From Elysia chlorotica (lineage: Eukaryota; Mollusca; Gastropoda; Plakobranchidae), in contig RQTK01000238.1 of NCBI GenBank assembly GCA_003991915.1, positions 513,322 to 577,321 of the forward strand: 64,000 nucleotides of DNA, given 5' to 3'. The position numbers and the translations under genes were made by a program. Positions within the stretch are counted from its first letter, which is position 1. Every line of letters begins with the position of its first letter. Below, in pieces: positions 1-28,252 of this stretch. The notes under the pieces were generated by a model that worked only from the letters and a program-made list of their open reading frames with translations, searched no databases and was not told the origin of the DNA.

Positions 1-68
<68 letters not shown>

Positions 69-78
69 CCTATCTGTT

Positions 79-113
<35 letters not shown>

Positions 114-118
114 CTATC
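1..118. repeat. (TCTA)n microsatellite
   Basis: Near-perfect TCTA tetranucleotide array running in from the window edge, followed to about 170 by a GA-rich purine tract. It directly abuts the 3' end of the THAP/P-element-like coding remnant on the minus strand. Confidence 0.95.
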
Positions 119-224
119 TAGAGAGAGAGGAAGAGAGAGAGAGAAAGAGAGATAATCAGAGAGATAGTGGGGAGAGCGGGCTTGATTTAATCTATCTGTA
201 AAAAGAAAAGCAAAATTATGATTC

Positions 225-1809
225 TGATTTAAATCCTCCCAAAGCAACAAAAGAGACTTTATTGATACTTTCCAACCATCTAAGCAAGGCAGAGTTTTTC
301 TTTTAGAGCATGGTGTTAATCTTTCTAACCATTCTAATGCCTCATTAAGAAAGTCTATGTGACCTGAATCATTTCTAAAAGCAAGAGCCATGGGCTGTTT
401 GGATCTAAATGTCCCACTGTTAAAGGTATTAAACAGTTTATCAAACATATCAACAAAAGTAGCAGTATGTACAAGACTGCCATCTTGATTTTTAGCCCCT
501 ATAAAAGAAAGAGCTGCAGCAACACTGTGAGAAAGGACTTGAGTGGCATATTTAACTCTTAGTTTAGCAAATGGTGGTAAATAAATATGATTTTTGGTAA
601 GTTTAGGTGCCATTCTGATGGGGATTTTACTGTCTAGTTCATAAAAATCAATAATATGTTTCCATGAGATGTTGTTTCCATCAATGGTAAAGCCAGAAGA
701 TACAAGGTTGTTTCTAATGTTTTTAATAAGATGAGGTGGATCAAACAATACAAAATACTTTCTATCCTTATGCACAAAGTAGGGCATGTCTATGTTGACA
801 TTTAACAGTTTAAAAAGCTTCTGGTTATTTGATCCCTGATCAGCAATAACACACTTAACATCCAACCCAATACTGTGAAGTTTATCTAGACAAATAAGCA
901 GTAAAGACTTCAAAACAAAAGAAATAATTGGGCCAGAGGTAAGTACATATCCTACCGGCTGCTTCCAATTTACTTTTAATCCCCGAATCATAAAACATTT
1001 GCATGGTTAGCAAGGAACTTTGACCTGTGACCACAAACACCCAAATCTTCTAGACCCTCTACTTCATCTTTCTCAACATTATAAGACACACCCTCCCTTA
1101 AAGAAATTCATCAAAAACTAATGAACATACCTCTGCCCCTTCAGGTAAAGACCTAACTTTCTGTTGAATGGCTTTAAAAAGACAAGCATTAAAGCCAGGA
1201 TAAATATTAATTTCTCTCATGCATTTCCTCAAAGTGCTTACAGATGGCAATACAAAATTTTTTTTAAAAGCCTATAACACTTTCTGCTTGCATGATACAA
1301 AGATAAAGCAATAGTTTTATCATGGTCAGACCATCTTCTTCCTAATTTATTCTTTTCTACCATGTGCAACTGCTTAATCACAAAATTTGCACTTTCTAGG
1401 GGAAGGGAATCTCTAATAACTTGACATGCAATTTGTCTTTTCTCTTCTTGGCTTGCTTGCTTGGGGTTCTTCTTCTTAGTACTATTTCTTTGTCTATAAA
1501 ATCTATTTTGACTTGTTTTCATCTTCCTAAGTAGGGTCTTGTGATAGGGAGATTCAGGCTCACTCTGATCAGTCATGTCTGTGCTCATTGTTGGCTCAGT
1601 TTTTTTTTAAATATAAATTATTTAAAAAGTTCTTGTAGAATCAGATGATATTAAAAACAGAAATATGATCTCAACATTTCTCATTGAAATCAAGAGATGT
1701 ATTTTCCAAGGCAAAATGTACACCAAATCTAGATCTCATTTTAAACAAAACTGCGCTGTGTTTGTATATATACACGTCAGAGATAAAGTGGAAACTTAAT
1801 ATTACAGTG

Positions 1810-1863
<54 letters not shown>

Positions 1864-2732
1864 GTGAGTTGGCAGAAAGATATAAAATAAAAACAAAGTC
1901 TTTTTTAAATACCTTGACTGGCTTGAGAGATATTAGACTTGGTCTTCTTAGATGGTACCTCTGGAGCAGCTCTGATTGTGTGTTTTCTCTTGGGTGTTGC
2001 TTTTGGGGGAGGGTTTGGAATGTCAAAAAGGGTTGGCACTGCATTCCATTTAAGTGTCCGTCTGGAAGAGCTGCTCAATTCTAAAGGACAGTTGAACTGA
2101 TTTTCCTCAAAATGTTCACTGCAGAAAACTACACGTTTCTTTCTGATGACGTCTGCAGATAGCCCCATCAGATCTTGCCGTCTGGAATTTTGGATCCAGA
2201 CCTTGCACCTAATGGAATAAACATATCTTCTGTCAAAATTTGCTACTATAAGAAATAAGAAGCAAATAAAACTATAACAACTTATTTTTTAATTTCATGA
2301 TTCAATGGCATCAAAACATAAAAATCTAAACACACACGTTGAAAATCAACTAGAAACTAAACCACCCTACACTGCAATGCTGCATTAGAGTAAAAATTTA
2401 CCCAGCATCAAATGCCATAAAGTACACTCCTATATAAGCAGGTCTAAAATATTTACATTCTTTTAAATTTAAAATGGGAGACAGAATCTGTTTTATAAAC
2501 TACAGACAATAAAATTAATGTCATTTGCCATGATTTGGCTCTAAGCTTATCAATCTACACTACCGTAGATATAGCTAATGATGTAAAATAAGGAGCACAT
2601 AATCTTACCTTTCTTCGCCTTGTGGGAATTTATAATACGAAAGCTTTTTTCTTTGCAATGAGGCTTGTTTCGACTATTAGTGCAGTTTATTGCACCACAA
2701 AAATCACCCGAACATTGCCTTTTCGTCGACAT
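225..2732 (-). mobile_element. THAP-domain P-element-like (THAP9-type) transposase remnant
   Basis: Minus-strand blocks read like a THAP9/P-element transposase. Block 1 (2732-2609) starts MSTKRQCSGDFCGAINC, the first zinc ligands of a C2CH THAP domain, and ends at a GTAAG donor. Block 2 (about 2206-1913) has the THAP tryptophan (KVWIQNSRR), the C-x2-H pair (VFCSEHF) and the AVPTLF motif that closes THAP domains. Block 3 (1588 to about 1137) is basic and helical. Block 4 (991-225) has the RNase H-like core, including VIADQGSNN (catalytic Asp region) and FDPPHLIKNIRNNL. THAP domains bind the transposon ends and the RNase H fold cuts DNA. By my reading the block 1/2 and block 2/3 junctions do not keep frame with simple GT/AG splicing, and the C-terminus runs into simple repeat, so it is probably a decayed DNA transposon. 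A domesticated THAP9-like gene is the alternative. Confidence 0.7.
1812..1860. repeat. (GA)n microsatellite
   Basis: Uninterrupted GA dinucleotide run inside the apparent intron between transposase blocks 2 and 3. Short Ser/Leu-repeat frames across it are not genes. Confidence 0.95.
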
Positions 2733-2937
2733 TTTCCAATGTTGTTTACATCGGTTGCTGCGGATTGACCCGTATTTTACCAAGGGACATCACTCTTAGA
2801 AATCCTCACCTAATTTCACGAGTAGAATATCTTTCCTTCAATTATCTTTGGTGTGACCTAATTGCGCCACTGTGTCAGAGTTGCGTCATTCTTTGAGTAT
2901 CACACTAACTTCTTCTTTAAGATGTCCCTTTTTCCCT

Positions 2938-3235
2938 TACAGTCGGCAGAGTGGTTAAGCATACTGGTCTTCGCCTTGGCAAGGCGATGGGTGCCGAGTA
3001 GAAGGTGCGGGTTCGATCCCCGTCCATGTCATTTGTCTAAAAATGTGTCTGTCTACTTGTCTTATCTGTTGGTCTAAGCTAGACCTAGGTTTGTGGCTGT
3101 CCTTTTCTAACCTATTTTCACCTTATTCCCTCAGTCGCTCGCATCATTATTTGGTCCCTAGGTCTAGCTCCGTCTGTTAAAGCCTCTATAGTTGTTGGCC
3201 TGCTTCTCTGTATCATAAGTCTAGTCACTAGTCAG
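2938..3235 (+). mobile_element. tRNA-derived SINE (family 1)
   Basis: The head at 2941-3020 resembles a tRNA gene: box A-like GCAGAGTGGTTAAGC, an extended variable arm, and box B GGGTTCGATCCC. An unrelated body of about 210 bases follows. The same body, without the head, recurs at 17563-17764, which shows that it is a dispersed repeat. It is not a functional tRNA because the acceptor stem does not close. Confidence 0.75.
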
Positions 3236-3602
3236 ACACTCAATTCTTAACTTAAGGGAGATAACGTAAATGCTGTCTGTAGCTTCTTGATTCAAACACA
3301 ATAGCTCATCCATGATGAAAAAACACTTGAAAAGAACAACAAACTTCAAAAAATCACAACTTCGCAACCCAACGGCCGATTCTTTTCATTCAAAGACCAT
3401 TAAAACAATCGAGTCTATTTCCGGCTAAAACGAGAACGATGTCACTATTTCCTGTGTTAGCCGATACGGTCCACGATATTGCGGTACACGATAGCGTCAC
3501 TTTAGCAGGCGTGGCCGGCGACCTACGGCGACTGCGAGGGTTTACCGATAGAGGCGAGCGGCGGCGACTGTAAGTGTAAAAGGTTTTAACTTCCATGATA
3601 AT

Positions 3603-3800
3603 TGCCTGACAAGGTAGAGTCGGCGGATTCTAATCAGAAGGTTCCGGGTTCGAACCAGGTTCTGGTCGCCGCGTTTTCCCCCCGCTTGTTCAAAGGTCGG
3701 TGTCAGTACAATGTTGACGGCCATGACCCGGGTATTCAGCTCCGTGATCTCCTCGTCCTCGCCTCCTCCGACCAAAGAGAGGTGCATGTAACATAAGAGA
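3603..3800 (+). mobile_element. tRNA-derived SINE, degenerate
   Basis: A tRNA-like head (GACAAGGTAGAGTCGGCGG, then box B GGTTCGAACC) is followed about 40 bases later by GTGTCAGTACAATGTTGAC, a diverged copy of the SINE core found elsewhere in this window. It ends before a poly-C stretch at 3832. Confidence 0.5.
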
Positions 3801-3849
3801 TAAGACATAATTATACCGCTGAACAAATACTCCCCCCCCCCTCCCGAAG

Positions 3850-4016
3850 TACTAGAAATATTTATTGTACTAAAATTCTTATATGCTTTTATGTAGATCT
3901 AATGAGTTTCTGCGAAGAACTCAATTATTAAGATTAAAGGGGCAGGATAATAATCATTAAAGTTATTTTTTCCCTGGACTTTTTTTTAACTGCGTTGCAT
4001 TGTTAGTGATTTTGTT

Positions 4017-4070
<54 letters not shown>

Positions 4071-6240
4071 GATACATTCATGTCTCTCGTGTTAAGATAA
4101 TATCAACAGCTGGACGCGAAAAAAAATTGAATGGCACGTTTTTAAAATTTAGAAATATAGAGCTTGGATCATCTAATTGGTTTCATAATGTTTCGCAATG
4201 TAACGTGCGGATATTGCCTCTATTGTTTAAAATAGTCATAATGTTTTAAAGGAAACAGAACTGATATTGCTGGAGTAGCAATGAATGGTGCGTACAAAGT
4301 TATTCTTTCTCATAATAGGAACGCTCAGGCTAAAATGTTTGATTCAGGCTTCATAATTAACCCTTCTGAAGAAAAGAAAGTAGGAAAACTATGTGAATGC
4401 AAAAGCAGGTATTTTCTATGTTCGCCAAAGGGTTTATAATGACTGGAAAAAATAGGACGCTTGAAATCTATGTATAAAAAAAAATTAGTGCTCATAGTGG
4501 GCTCCCCGCCCCGAATTTGCCCATCTCTACAGACTTACTCAATCTCTTGAAAATTACAAAACATATTCTTTATTAACCACTATACATCAGAGTAGGGACA
4601 TGACCACCATTTTTTAAAGCAATGTTTTATTAGACCTTTGATATTGTATAAAAGTTCAATGTACCTCTCCTGCAAAGGCCAATCTGTATTATTAGGTTGA
4701 TCGCTTTCCTCTTCCTTTGTATAAAAGAAGCGTGTTTAGTGGGAAAAACGGTGTGCACTTTTGCACTTCAAAGCGGCAATTCTAAAGATTTTATCATTGC
4801 AGATTTACCCAGTCACTTAAAAACAAAGACGACTGGCTCAGGTATAATCTAGTGTCTAGATTTGAATTATTTGACCAAGAAGCATGATCAACTATATCAT
4901 GAGCGAAACCGAATTGTGGAAGATCTAGATCTAGATTAGATCTATGACGATGGCAGGTGAGAAAAAGAGACGTCGTTTAAGACGATCCAGATTCTTAGCA
5001 GCAACCACTCAATCCAAATCAAATCCCCATTAACCACACAATCACAAACAAGACTTGATCAACCATCCATTTCTAGGCCTAATGATGGTGGTCAAGATCT
5101 AAGACAAAGTGAAAACAGACATAGATCTAGATCTCCACAACGTAAACCCAGCTTCAGATCTGCTATAAACCCACAAAAAGAAGACCCACATGGATTAGAT
5201 ATAGATCTACATCACCACTAACGCTCCCACTTGAAATCAGTCAGGCATCTTCTACAGTCCCACTTGCAACTGCTCCATACAATTTCAATACGGCACTTGA
5301 TTAACCATTTTCTGTTAACATAACATAAAAGCCAACATGGGTATTGATTTAAAATCAATTCAACTAGTTCTTTAAAAAAAATAAAAAGACATAAAAACTA
5401 ACAAAAATTATACATTATTAGGTATTTTACTTTTGGGTATCGATGCTAGAATCAACACTTCATCTCAAAATCTATAGAGATACGTTTTATCAAGCATTAA
5501 AAATTTGAATCAAGATGTTAACCTAGATTCTAATGTAGACCTATGTAGACAATAATTATTTAAAGGCAGGCCAATTCTATTGCACATCATTCCTTCCCCG
5601 ACAGAGGCGGTCTTTTTTTGCACTCTGCAGCCTGCAGGAATTTTCATTTGGCTGTGGTTGTTCTAATTTACCCCAAGCTCTCGGCTCCAATTTTGGCCTA
5701 GTAATATCATATACGTTTGATCACTTACTAACAGGAAAGTGTACACTTTTCACGTTCGACCACTGGCGGTTAAGAACATTATCCTTTAGATTTTTAGTAG
5801 TTAACACTTCCTTCAGATTGTCATAAATAAATGTAAACCATTCATGGTTCAATATGAACAAGAAAGATAAATAATTATGCGACGCTTGTGGCCTAGCTAT
5901 CATCCTTGAATCTACGATTTTGTTTCTGTCTACTGAAACGAAAGCAGTAGTCTAATGTTTGCTGCTTTAGATTAGGACTCTTGCCTGACACTTTGCTGTC
6001 TTCTGGCAGTGAGTGTTAATAAGGTCTAAAGAAAAAAAACACGTGGATCTCGACTACAAATCTCGATTTTGACTCTTACACAATCTCTATCATCGACCTT
6101 TTAAAATGCTTCCTTGCTAAGCTAGCCTGGTATTACATCTTGTCTAGATTTAATCATAAACTGCAGTGAATCTAGATCTCATCTCATAGAGTAGATTATT
6201 TCTAGATTATACATAAGTTTATAAGTATAGATTCAATCCC
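3850..6240. other. Intergenic, no gene recognised
   Basis: AT-rich sequence with a (TTG)n array at 4015-4072 and scattered AGATCT/TCTAGA palindromes near 4920-5220. Two short, basic, Ser/Arg/Gln-rich open stretches at about 4943-5220 look faintly like a decayed coding region but match nothing I know. Confidence 0.5.
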
Positions 6241-6264
6241 TAGTAGATCTATATATATACACTC

Positions 6265-6930
6265 TTCGGTGTCCAGTGAAGGGCTGTACGGGTGATGTTG
6301 CCCTGTTCCTTTCGCATGACATGTCCTAGCCATCTCCATCGCCTTTGCACAGCTAGTTGCACCGGGCGAGTAGCTGTTGGCTGGAAATGGTTTCCGGCCA
6401 GGATATTCGCAAGATTTTCCTGAGGTTCTTGGTATGGAAGGTTGACAGTTTGTTGAGGTCGCTTTGGGTCATCCTCCAGCACTCAGAGCCGTATAGTAGG
6501 GTGGAAAGCACGCAGCTCTGATATAGCCTTAGTTTGGTCTTGACTCTGTACTGTGATGACCGCCAAACGTTGTTCAGCATTCTGAGTGAGTTTCTGGCCT
6601 TGCTGAGTCGACTCTGAATGTCAGTCCCCGCTCCTCCATCATGCCTAACTTTGCTGCCTAGGTAGGGAATTCTTCCATTGTTGGCAAGTTTTCCCCATTG
6701 ACCTCAATTGGTGATTGGTTGGAGATGTTAAGCATCATCACTTCCGTCTTCTTCTTGTTGATCTTTAGACCAACTTGCTGTGCAAAATTGCTGAGGCGTG
6801 CTGTTTTCTCCTGCATGTGGTTGTGGGTGTGGGACATCAGGACCAAGTCGTCTGGAAAGTCCAGATCTTCCAGTGTTGAAAAGAGGTTCCATCTGATGCC
6901 CCTTGATTTATCCTCTGTAGCAGTCTTATT
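6265..6930 (-). mobile_element. RTE-like LINE, 3' end of reverse transcriptase, decayed
   Basis: Read on the minus strand, the fragment shows the polymerase active-site region (LDFPDDLVLM, where the usual box is FADD), then KINKKKTEVM, and from 6580 YQSCVLSTLLYGSECW. The WRWLGHVMRK motif near 6330 is typical of the C-terminus of RTE-type non-LTR retrotransposons. The frame breaks between blocks and the A-to-P change in the catalytic box mean it is dead. Only the last 200 or so codons are present, as expected of a 5'-truncated LINE insertion. Confidence 0.85.
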
Positions 6931-7334
6931 CGGGTACTTCTTAATGTCGAAACCCTGTTCTGTTTAAGGTCGAAATCCGTCGAAACCCTGTACTGTTTAA
7001 GGTCAAAATCCGTCGAAACCCATCTAAATCAAACGAAATAAGACGAACTCTATCGAACTTTTATGAAATCATCAAGCATGGGCCTCAAGACCACTTAACC
7101 GGTAATTTCTGAGATATCTTCGTTGTTATTCTTTAGTAGAACATGACTGTATTGGACTATGAACCAAAACAAAAACTAAACACACAGGCGTAGATCATAA
7201 ATGAAACAAAATATAAACGCGGTCTTGAAAATTGACTATACATTTCTACAGAGAAAGAAAAAAAACGACAACAAAAAAAAAAACAACAGTGATGGTATTA
7301 AATTAATTCGGTGCTTAAAAAAAAAGAATAGGAT

Positions 7335-7975
7335 ATCCCCGCTGTTGCAGATGTGACTGTTAACGGAGAAAAGGTGGAGCATGCAGACCACTTTGAATAC
7401 CTAGGTTCTAGGATTGGCGGAGACGGCAAATGCTCAACGGAAATAAATGAAAGAATATCAACAGCCCTGGAACACATGAAAAGTCTTGGAAGGGAAACAA
7501 CAAAGAGACAAAACTGAAAATCATAAGATTTTGCATATTCCCCATAACCACATATGGATGTGAAAGATGGACAATTGCAAAAGCGGATGAAAAAAACAAA
7601 ACTGTGTTCTTTTGAATTAAGATGGTCCAGAAAAATGCCTGCAGTCCATGGACAGCACGCAGACGAAATGGTGACATACATTTTTTTTTTTTGAAAGAAC
7701 TTGGGATCAAATCAAATTGGCTTTTGAATACCACTAAATGAAGAAAACTGAAATACTTTGGGCACCTGAAAAGGCACGACAGTTTGGAAAGGCGTAGCAG
7801 CGAAGCTAGGGGCAAAGCAAAGGCATGACAGACTTACAAGGAGGTGGACATCAGTGGCTGACTACAAAATAGGTCAAGAGAGGTATGAAGGATCGCTCAA
7901 GACAGAGAGCTTCAGGCAGTTTGTACGCGAGGCTACGTCAGACACAACCGACAAGCCAGCATGATGACGATGACC
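7335..7975 (+). mobile_element. LINE reverse-transcriptase 3' fragment, decayed
   Basis: The plus strand reads VNGEKVEHADHFEYLGSRI near 7360-7420, the thumb-side motif of LINE reverse transcriptases. ITTYGCERW follows near 7550, and later LKYFGHLKRH and FRQFVREATSDTTDKPA, which is the usual extreme C-terminus. Stops and frame changes interrupt it. It is a different LINE lineage from the minus-strand fragment at 6.3-6.9 kb. A SINE follows directly at about 8020. Confidence 0.75.
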
Positions 7976-8019
7976 CCTCCCTCATTAAGGTTGAACATCG
8001 GGAAATTTTTATATACTTT

Positions 8020-8245
8020 AAATTTTTCTCCGGGTTGGACTTGTGTATGTACATGTATAATGTGACTGGCCGAGACAGACGCCATGCGTTCTCCGCACTG
8101 TTCCTGTGGCAGCAGGTTAAATTGTCAAACGCTATTCGTGGGGACCTTCTACAATATAACTTATGTAATGCTGATGTACGTTTATCCATCAACCAACTGA
8201 AGCCTCTGTTTGACATTGTGTTAAATTTACCGAATTGAGCCTGGA
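8020..8245 (+). mobile_element. SINE body with shared core
   Basis: Contains TATAATGTGACTGG, then GGCAGCAGGTTAAATTGTC and a tail CTACAATATAACTTATG. These match, in the same order, the copies at 20.1 kb and 36.1 kb. No clear tRNA head is visible upstream. The two open frames across this segment are accidental. Confidence 0.6.
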
Positions 8246-8249
8246 GATG

Positions 8250-9385
8250 CCCACGAGATTGCTCAGTAATACCAAAGGCGGTACAATAGACCAGCCTCTG
8301 TTGTTTTAATACTTTGGGACTGGGCTTTGGTTTTAGGGACCAACAAAACAAACGTGTTATTTACTTGCACCTATAGCTACTAAATAACAATAGATATAGT
8401 TATGCAGATCTAATTGCTATTGACGTGTAACGATATACCTATTACTCAGCGTACACCATCATCTGGATCTCCGCGTCGATTCTCCCAGGCAAATCCCACG
8501 GATGTAACTAGCTGGGTGTGTGGGGGTGTTTTTTAAATAGCCTGTGATGCCTATTTTCTCTTTATATCTCTCTCAATATCTCCCTCCTCTCTCTGTGTGT
8601 CTGTCTGTCTGTTTCTCTCTCTCTCTTTCTCCTCTCTCTCTTGACCACCTTTACGTCCCAGTTTAACCCCAAGTGCTTAACTTCTTTATTACCATTGCAG
8701 ATGGTTTCGATTAAAATCACATTTCATAGCTCATAATATTGGGGTGTGCTAAAAAAAAGATCTTACTCCCCGTGTGTACGAAAGAGAACATTACCATACA
8801 GCTCGACAGTAACGGCTAAGGGGTTAAAGCATTACTGTAGTCTCTTGTTGAAGGGCGCAATAAGCTTATATAAGTAAATATAAATCTAAACCCATCGGTA
8901 ACGCGTGTGCGCTGCACTCACTTGCACCGTACCGCGCTGTGCCGCTAACGTTTTTCAAGAACTAGAGCTAAGCACTCCATGAGTATTACTGTTATTGCAA
9001 TCGTAGACCAACGAGGAGCGCAATGTTTGCGAGGCCTTCACTCTCTCTCTTTTCCCCCAAAGAGTCGTAAGTACAATGTCGCGGTAGTTTAAGATTCGTA
9101 TAAAGCCTTCTTATTCGCATAATGTTACGAGTTGTAAGTTCCCGCAACGATGAAGGTTACTTACTGCGCCTCATGTTCAGTGCAAGGTTTACTTTTTTGC
9201 GGTTAGTAATCCTAAATTATAGTATAACAGTACCAGGTATTCAAATTCACTTTAATCCTAACATGACATTTACCGCTGTTAATTATTTGCTAACAACTTA
9301 GTTTCCGTCAATGGCAGCCCCGGATCTATCTGTGCCTTTCTGTCTGTCTGTCTTATTACTTTTTAATTTTATATCTATTTATCTC
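8250..9385. other. Intergenic, no gene recognised
   Basis: Apart from a short CT-rich run (8565-8640) I see no coding, RNA or repeat signal. Confidence 0.5.
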
Positions 9386-9393
9386 TCTCTCTT

Positions 9394-9477
<84 letters not shown>
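9386..9477. repeat. (ATCT)n microsatellite
   Basis: ATCT tetranucleotide array with one imperfect unit near 9445. Confidence 0.95.
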
Positions 9478-9869
9478 GTGACTAGAGTTTCGAGCTGCTG
9501 CTCCTGTCAGGCGACTTGTTTCTTTTTCGCGTTTGACAAGAGGAAACTTTTTCTGTGGATGCAGTAAGAAAAGATCTCCTTTCTTTGGTTTAATGTTGGT
9601 CTCTTCATTCGTATTTGGAACTTTTCTTCTAACAAAAGTACATGTAACACACTTTTTTGCTGGTGTGTACGGTTTTACTTTTCTTATGATATCAATATAT
9701 ATATCTATGTACTTACTTATCTATCTTTCTATGTATCTACTCACTTATTTATAAATCTATCTTTCACTCATTTTGGTTTACCCATGACTTGATAAATTAT
9801 CGATGGATCTTTAATCTTTTTTAAATTAATTAGTTTTGTCTCTCATAGGTACCTGACAAATCATACTCA

Positions 9870-9985
9870 GAGATGGCTGCACCAGCTGAGATTTGAACAG
9901 TGGACCTCTACCTCGCCAATTTAGAGCACTAACTGACTGAACTTTCTCTGGCCTGGTTGGATCTCTTTACTAGTTTCTCTCTTTC
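9870..9985 (-). mobile_element. tRNA-like SINE head, degenerate
   Basis: On the minus strand box A-like CAGTCAGTTAGTGCTCT is followed at tRNA spacing by a weak box B, CTGTTCAAATCTC. It lies about 120 bases upstream of the membrane GalT-like gene. Confidence 0.4.
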
Positions 9986-10104
9986 ATTTTACCCCAAATT
10001 GGACTTGGACATTTGAACATCACACAAACCACCCACATCCCTTTTTGACGCCTCACAAACCACTGTGATTGGTAAACCCCTTGCCTGGTTCTCTGGAGCT
10101 CACC

Positions 10105-25525
<15,421 letters not shown>

Positions 25526-25631
25526 TCTACCCATCTCTCTGCAGTGGAGGTAGAGGAAGAAGAAAATCTCAGAGCGGACAGAGTAACAGTGCGGGACTGG
25601 GATGGGAGTAAATGTTTATAGAACGTGTGTT

Positions 25632-27176
25632 GGAAACTCTCTAGAGTAGAAAACAACAAGGAAGATGTATACAATCATGGATATTAGAGTAAGCTGGCAT
25701 TCATTTTTTGTTCTTGTCTTCAGTATTGACATAAATCTCTCTTTGTTTTCTTCCGTTTTCTCAGAAGCACATTTAGCGCATACTTGATAACTTTTGAATT
25801 CTCGCTGTCAACAAATCAAATATTCATTTGAAATTTGACACACATATTCTTAAGATATTGCTGAATATCCTAACCCTATAAAGTAAGCACTATCTTCAAA
25901 ACTGGCTAACAAAGATCATGCTTGGAAACATATTTTTGCCAAAATGTCTACTTTTTGATTTTTAGGACATGCCCTGAAAGTTTCATGAAAATATTCATTT
26001 GAGTTTTTCAGTAACAATGTTTTAACTAGTATCACCATTTTCTGCTATCGTCGGCCATGTTGGCTCCTAATTTGCAAAATAAAAGTTTTTTCTTCATCGC
26101 ACATGATTTTGCTTTTACATAGTTTTCATGTATAATAACATTATTATAGCTATGCTTGAAAAACATTGAAAAATGTAGGTTCTGGCATCTTGATACCTAA
26201 CAACATGCTCATTTTACTATGACAATCCAAATTAATAGGTGTCATGGTAGCAATGCAAGATGTCTCCCCTTGCCTACGGCAATCTATGAAAGTTTTGTTT
26301 GTTGTCTGACATGTTTTTTCTTCAATCTGCAGCCTCAGCTTCAATTTTAAATGATTATTCTCTCCCCATCAATCGTAAAGTGCACCAATTAGGGCTTGTG
26401 ATAGCACATCTTCACATCGGATTGCTCCGTCCTCACTTTCAGTTTGAAACTATTGTTGTCAACACTTTGATCTTTTATGAATTTTCAGAAATATTGCATA
26501 CATGTGGAATAGAACTGAAAAAAAAAAATGCTGTGTGAAAAGGTTAAAATTTATGTCGAATTGTTTTTTTTGGAACTAGAATATCTACTTTAAAAGAGAA
26601 ATTTCTCACTGTTTTTGCCATGCCTTGAATCATTTCAGTTAATTCCTTTTGCTTTGTTGTTTTTATAGATTTTTGCAAGCCACAAAGGAAGAATATTCTC
26701 ATTGGTTTAAATCAGCCTGTTTAAAAAAAAATACATAACAATTAAAAAAACCACACCCACAAGTTTTTAGTGGCAGTACGCATTCAGGTTCATTCAGCTG
26801 TATGCTATGGATTTTGCAAGGGAGGAAAAAATTACATTTGTATATTGCAACTCTGAGGAATACAAAACAATGCAAAACATAATTTTTATGATAAGACTAG
26901 ACATACATACAGATTTATTTATTTTTATTTTGCAAGTTCTTGTTCTAAAAATAATATTGAATTAACTCCCTCTTTCTGCCACAGGCTACCAATGTTAACA
27001 TTGACCCATACAAGGTTATATCAGACATCAGGGCCTCAGTGAAAAAGAGAGCACCACCGCAATAATCTACCCATCTCTCTGCAAGTGGAGGTAGAGGAAG
27101 AAGAAAATCTCAGAGCGGACAGAGTAACAGTGCGGGACTGGGATGGGAGTAAATGTTTATAGAACGTGTGTTGGAA
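25632..27176. repeat. Tandem duplication, right copy (1.54 kb)
   Basis: Begins GGAAACTCTCTAGAGTAG and ends GAACGTGTGTTGGAA. It differs from the left copy by few substitutions and small indels plus the missing 326-base segment. Includes a second full terminal exon. Confidence 0.95.
26985..27065 (+). CDS. Duplicate terminal exon of the GalT/HIT gene
   Basis: 81 bases identical to exon 12 (25445-25525), with the same CTGCCACAG acceptor upstream and the same stop. Splicing from exon 11 to either exon would give the same protein with different 3' UTRs. Confidence 0.8.
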   Translation, partial: ATNVNIDPYKVISDIRASVKKRAPPQ

Positions 27177-27179
27177 GTA

Positions 27180-28165
27180 TTCGCGTACAGAAATGTTTGA
27201 ACGTTTTTTATGGTTGTACATTCTGAGTCAACCACTGATTTTTATTTATCTTTTTTCCATAGTTTGCATTTCAATCAAAGGCTGTGTGTCTAAGATCATT
27301 ATATTAACTTTTTTTCTGCAAAACATTCTTTCCTGTTTCTTTTTTTACTTCAAAAACGAGACAAATCTCACCATTATATTGATGTAATTTTGCAGATGCA
27401 TATATGTGTGAAGAATATGAAGTAGGAAGACAGAGAGTCAGATAGACTCAGTTACATTATTTTCATGATGAAGGAGGAGTTTTGTTACAAGTTTAAAAGT
27501 AGACATATACATTTGTAAGTTGAATTGTTCATAGTTTCTGTAGAGCCCTTATGTGAGGAATATTTATTTGAAGCAGGGGTTAAACATTTAGCACTTTATT
27601 AATGTGCATGTCATTGACAAGAATAATATCCAATATATTTTCTCCAATATGTAGGAGGACACGTAGACACATTTCTTATCAGCAAGCATGTTTTTAGTGT
27701 GTTGTATAGTTTCAACAAATTTATAGTAGATCAAAAGTTTTACCCCCCTCCTCAATTTTTATTCATCCAATGTAAGAATTCAGAATGTCTCTACTTAATA
27801 TCTATAAACAAAGTGTTTATAGTGTATGGGAGAGGGGTTAAAGCGGTAATTGGTGGCAGACATTGTTGTATGTAAGAGCAGATAGAGTGGAGAGAGAGGG
27901 GGCAATCTCAAGTTAGGTGGTTATTTGTTCTTTTAAGGGATGGGGTTGGGGGTTTGAGACCCATTTTTCCCCCATTTTTGAAGTTAATAATATAAACACA
28001 TTTGGACTCTTCTGGTTCTTTAACTGGTGAGGATATTTTAAATTGCTGGTTTCTCAGGCACCCTGCTTTTTTTTTCCATTGAAATTTTACAATTCATGCT
28101 AAAATTGGCATTCCCTGTTTTTTTGTGTTCTGGTTCTAAATTTGATTTTCATGAAACTTAAAATA
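27180..28165. other. Downstream of the GalT/HIT gene, no gene recognised
   Basis: AT-rich, probably including the 3' UTR. No tRNA-like, LINE or coding signal was seen. Confidence 0.5.
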
Positions 28166-28174
28166 ATAGTAGTA

Positions 28175-28252
<78 letters not shown>
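28166..28252. repeat. (TAA)n microsatellite
   Basis: Pure AAT array; poly-Ile frames on both strands are artefacts. Confidence 0.95.

Noticed and set aside
2941-3020. Possible functional tRNA gene
   Set aside because: Box A and box B are present, but the acceptor stem does not pair and the body matches a dispersed repeat, so it is a SINE head.
7298-7815. Two long minus-strand frames
   Set aside because: Shadows of a plus-strand LINE reverse-transcriptase fragment.
10069-10104. Upstream in-frame ATG for the GalT/HIT protein
   Set aside because: The context is weaker than CACCATGA at 10105, and the added residues give no targeting feature.
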